Virus record (IMG/VR): IMGVR_UViG_3300042504_002519
Span: 1 to 64,000 of that record
Strand: one strand, 5' to 3'
DNA length: 64,000 bases
Origin: a virus
The notes under the pieces: model-generated
Told to the model about the DNA's origin: nothing
Database searches by the model: none
The model's input: the letters and a program-made list of their open reading frames with translations, nothing else
Made by a program: the position numbers and the translations under genes
Part shown: one piece after another, positions 63,283-64,000 of the stretch
How the letters are laid out: each line of letters begins with the position of its first letter
Numbering within the stretch: the first letter of the stretch is position 1

Positions 63283-63915
63283 CTAGGGAACCGGATAGTC
63301 TAGCTCCTGGTCAAGGACGTTATCATCCAGGTCGCCTGCCTTGGCCCGACGCAGGCCCACCTTGATTTCTTCCAGCGGGAATGGCTGGCCGGGGACCGGT
63401 ATCGATGGATCCACCAGGCCAACATCGGCCAGGTGCTGCACGATGTCGGAGTAGACCAGCACTGACAGACTCCAGGTTTGGTTGTAGGTGTAGATACCCT
63501 CAGATAGGCCGGTGAAGGACTCTGATACCAGCGCCATGGGTTCAAAGTTGACGATGCGGTTAAGCCCCTCCAGCTCGCCAGTATAGGCCGGGCTATAGCC
63601 ACTCAGGGCCAGCCAGCAACGGTCTAGCACCAAGTAGACGCCGCTATGGGTGGATAGGTTAATAAATTCTGCCTGCAGGCCCCATTCGATGGTCATCCGC
63701 TGGCTGAAGTCGCGGCGGATGGAGTCAATGATCTCGGGTGGGTCAAAGCGCCGTCGTTGCATCGAAAAAAATATCTGGCTGCGATAGGGCGCCAGCTCAA
63801 ATTCGACCGGGGAGGCCGGAAATGCTTGCACATCGACGCCAATAGGTTCCATCGCCAGCCGTAGCCGGTGGATGATGCCTGACTCCAGGGTATGCAGCAA
63901 CGAGGTAAGGGGCAT
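63283..63915 (-). CDS. Tail terminator-like protein (Mu gp37-type)
   Basis: 210 aa. LLHTLESGIIHRLRLAMEPI, PYRSQIFFSMQRRRFDPPEI, NQTWSLSVLVYSDIVQHL and PFPLEEIKVGLRRAKAGDLD. Location before the sheath gene and size fit the Mu gp37 (terminator) family. Overlaps the partial upstream gene (TAATG). Confidence 0.6.
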   Translation of the reverse strand: MPLTSLLHTLESGIIHRLRLAMEPIGVDVQAFPASPVEFELAPYRSQIFFSMQRRRFDPPEIIDSIRRDFSQRMTIEWGLQAEFINLSTHSGVYLVLDRCWLALSGYSPAYTGELEGLNRIVNFEPMALVSESFTGLSEGIYTYNQTWSLSVLVYSDIVQHLADVGLVDPSIPVPGQPFPLEEIKVGLRRAKAGDLDDNVLDQELDYPVP

Positions 63916-63998
63916 TAGAAGCTTTTCATCCCGTCATAGGTAAAGACCCGACCGGTGCCGTTGACCACAAAGGGTCGGTTGCCACGGCCCTCGGTCAT
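63915..63998 (-). CDS. C-terminal end of an unidentified tail/head gene (partial or 27 aa)
   Basis: Frame MTEGRGNRPFVVNGTGRVFT, then YDGMKSF. ATG at 63998 is only 2 nt from the window end, so I cannot say if this is a complete mini-ORF or the end of a larger gene. Confidence 0.4.
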   Translation of the reverse strand: MTEGRGNRPFVVNGTGRVFTYDGMKSF

Positions 63999-64000
63999 TG

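Noticed and set aside
1-64000. tRNA or rRNA genes
   Set aside because: I looked for T-loop-like GGTTCRANTCC with matching stems and found none outside coding sequence; a covariance search would settle this.

Overview
This 64 kb window is almost entirely the genome of a contractile-tailed temperate bacteriophage or phage-plasmid. It carries a Mu-like head module (DUF935-type portal, gpF, gpG and gpI/scaffold homologues), a P2-like contractile tail and baseplate (sheath, tube, frameshifted tail chaperone, tape measure, gpV, gp25, gpJ, gpI), and an early region with SSB, a beta sliding clamp, a helicase, two DNA methyltransferases, Bro-N proteins and a sigma factor. No rRNA, tRNA or host housekeeping operon is visible. 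A cyanobacterial host is my best guess, from the XisF-like large serine recombinase and the style of the tail and CRISPR genes, but this is inference. The DNA is moderately GC-rich, strongly enriched in GGATCC (about 65 by eye against roughly 16-20 expected) and also in CTAG.

Layout. 1-2.1 kb: a translocase-like ATPase, a small ORF under a recurring early promoter, and a ribbon-helix-helix protein. 2.2-8.8 kb: a stripped-down type I-E CRISPR-Cas locus. A truncated cas8e points left; a PD-(D/E)XK-like nuclease, cas6e, cas7e and a truncated cas5e point right. Array A and array B lie on either side, and short clusters of repeat hairpins sit inside and just after the cas operon. Cas3, Cas11, Cas1 and Cas2 are not in the window. 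8.9-19 kb: tyrosine recombinase, second nuclease, sigma factor, then a leftward replication/modification block (ssb, dnaN, two methyltransferases, helicase, two Bro-N proteins, XRE repressor). 19-22.3 kb: small early genes and a metallophosphoesterase. 22.3-24.3 kb: arrays C and D either side of the small terminase gene. 24.7-31.8 kb: a leftward cassette of tail-fibre/receptor-binding genes. 32-34.4 kb: GTGCCA repeats, a minimal tyrosine recombinase and an FHA-domain membrane protein. 34.4-45 kb: packaging and head genes, interrupted by two opposite-strand genes of a Cys-motif family. 45-64 kb: serine recombinase and a leftward tail/baseplate module that includes a tail-tip protein carrying two wall-degrading domains.

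Two regulatory grammars stand out. Early genes use a TTGACA-N17/18-TATATT promoter, often with GTGCCA direct repeats upstream, plus a CCACTTACARAG sequence next to the start codon. Late genes on both strands start a few to about 45 nt downstream of a TGGGCANNCT element found about 17 times. The phage-encoded sigma factor, which has regions 2-3 and no region 4, is an obvious candidate to read it.

The most interesting system is the CRISPR locus. Four arrays share one leader. All change from a ~69-nt period near the leader to ~38-44 nt at the distal end. Two spacers of array C encode the same conserved peptide as the phage's own metallophosphoesterase but with different codons, which points to targeting of related phages. 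With no Cas3 and with the Cas8e and Cas5e C-terminal parts missing, the linked nuclease, or simple binding without cleavage, would have to supply interference.
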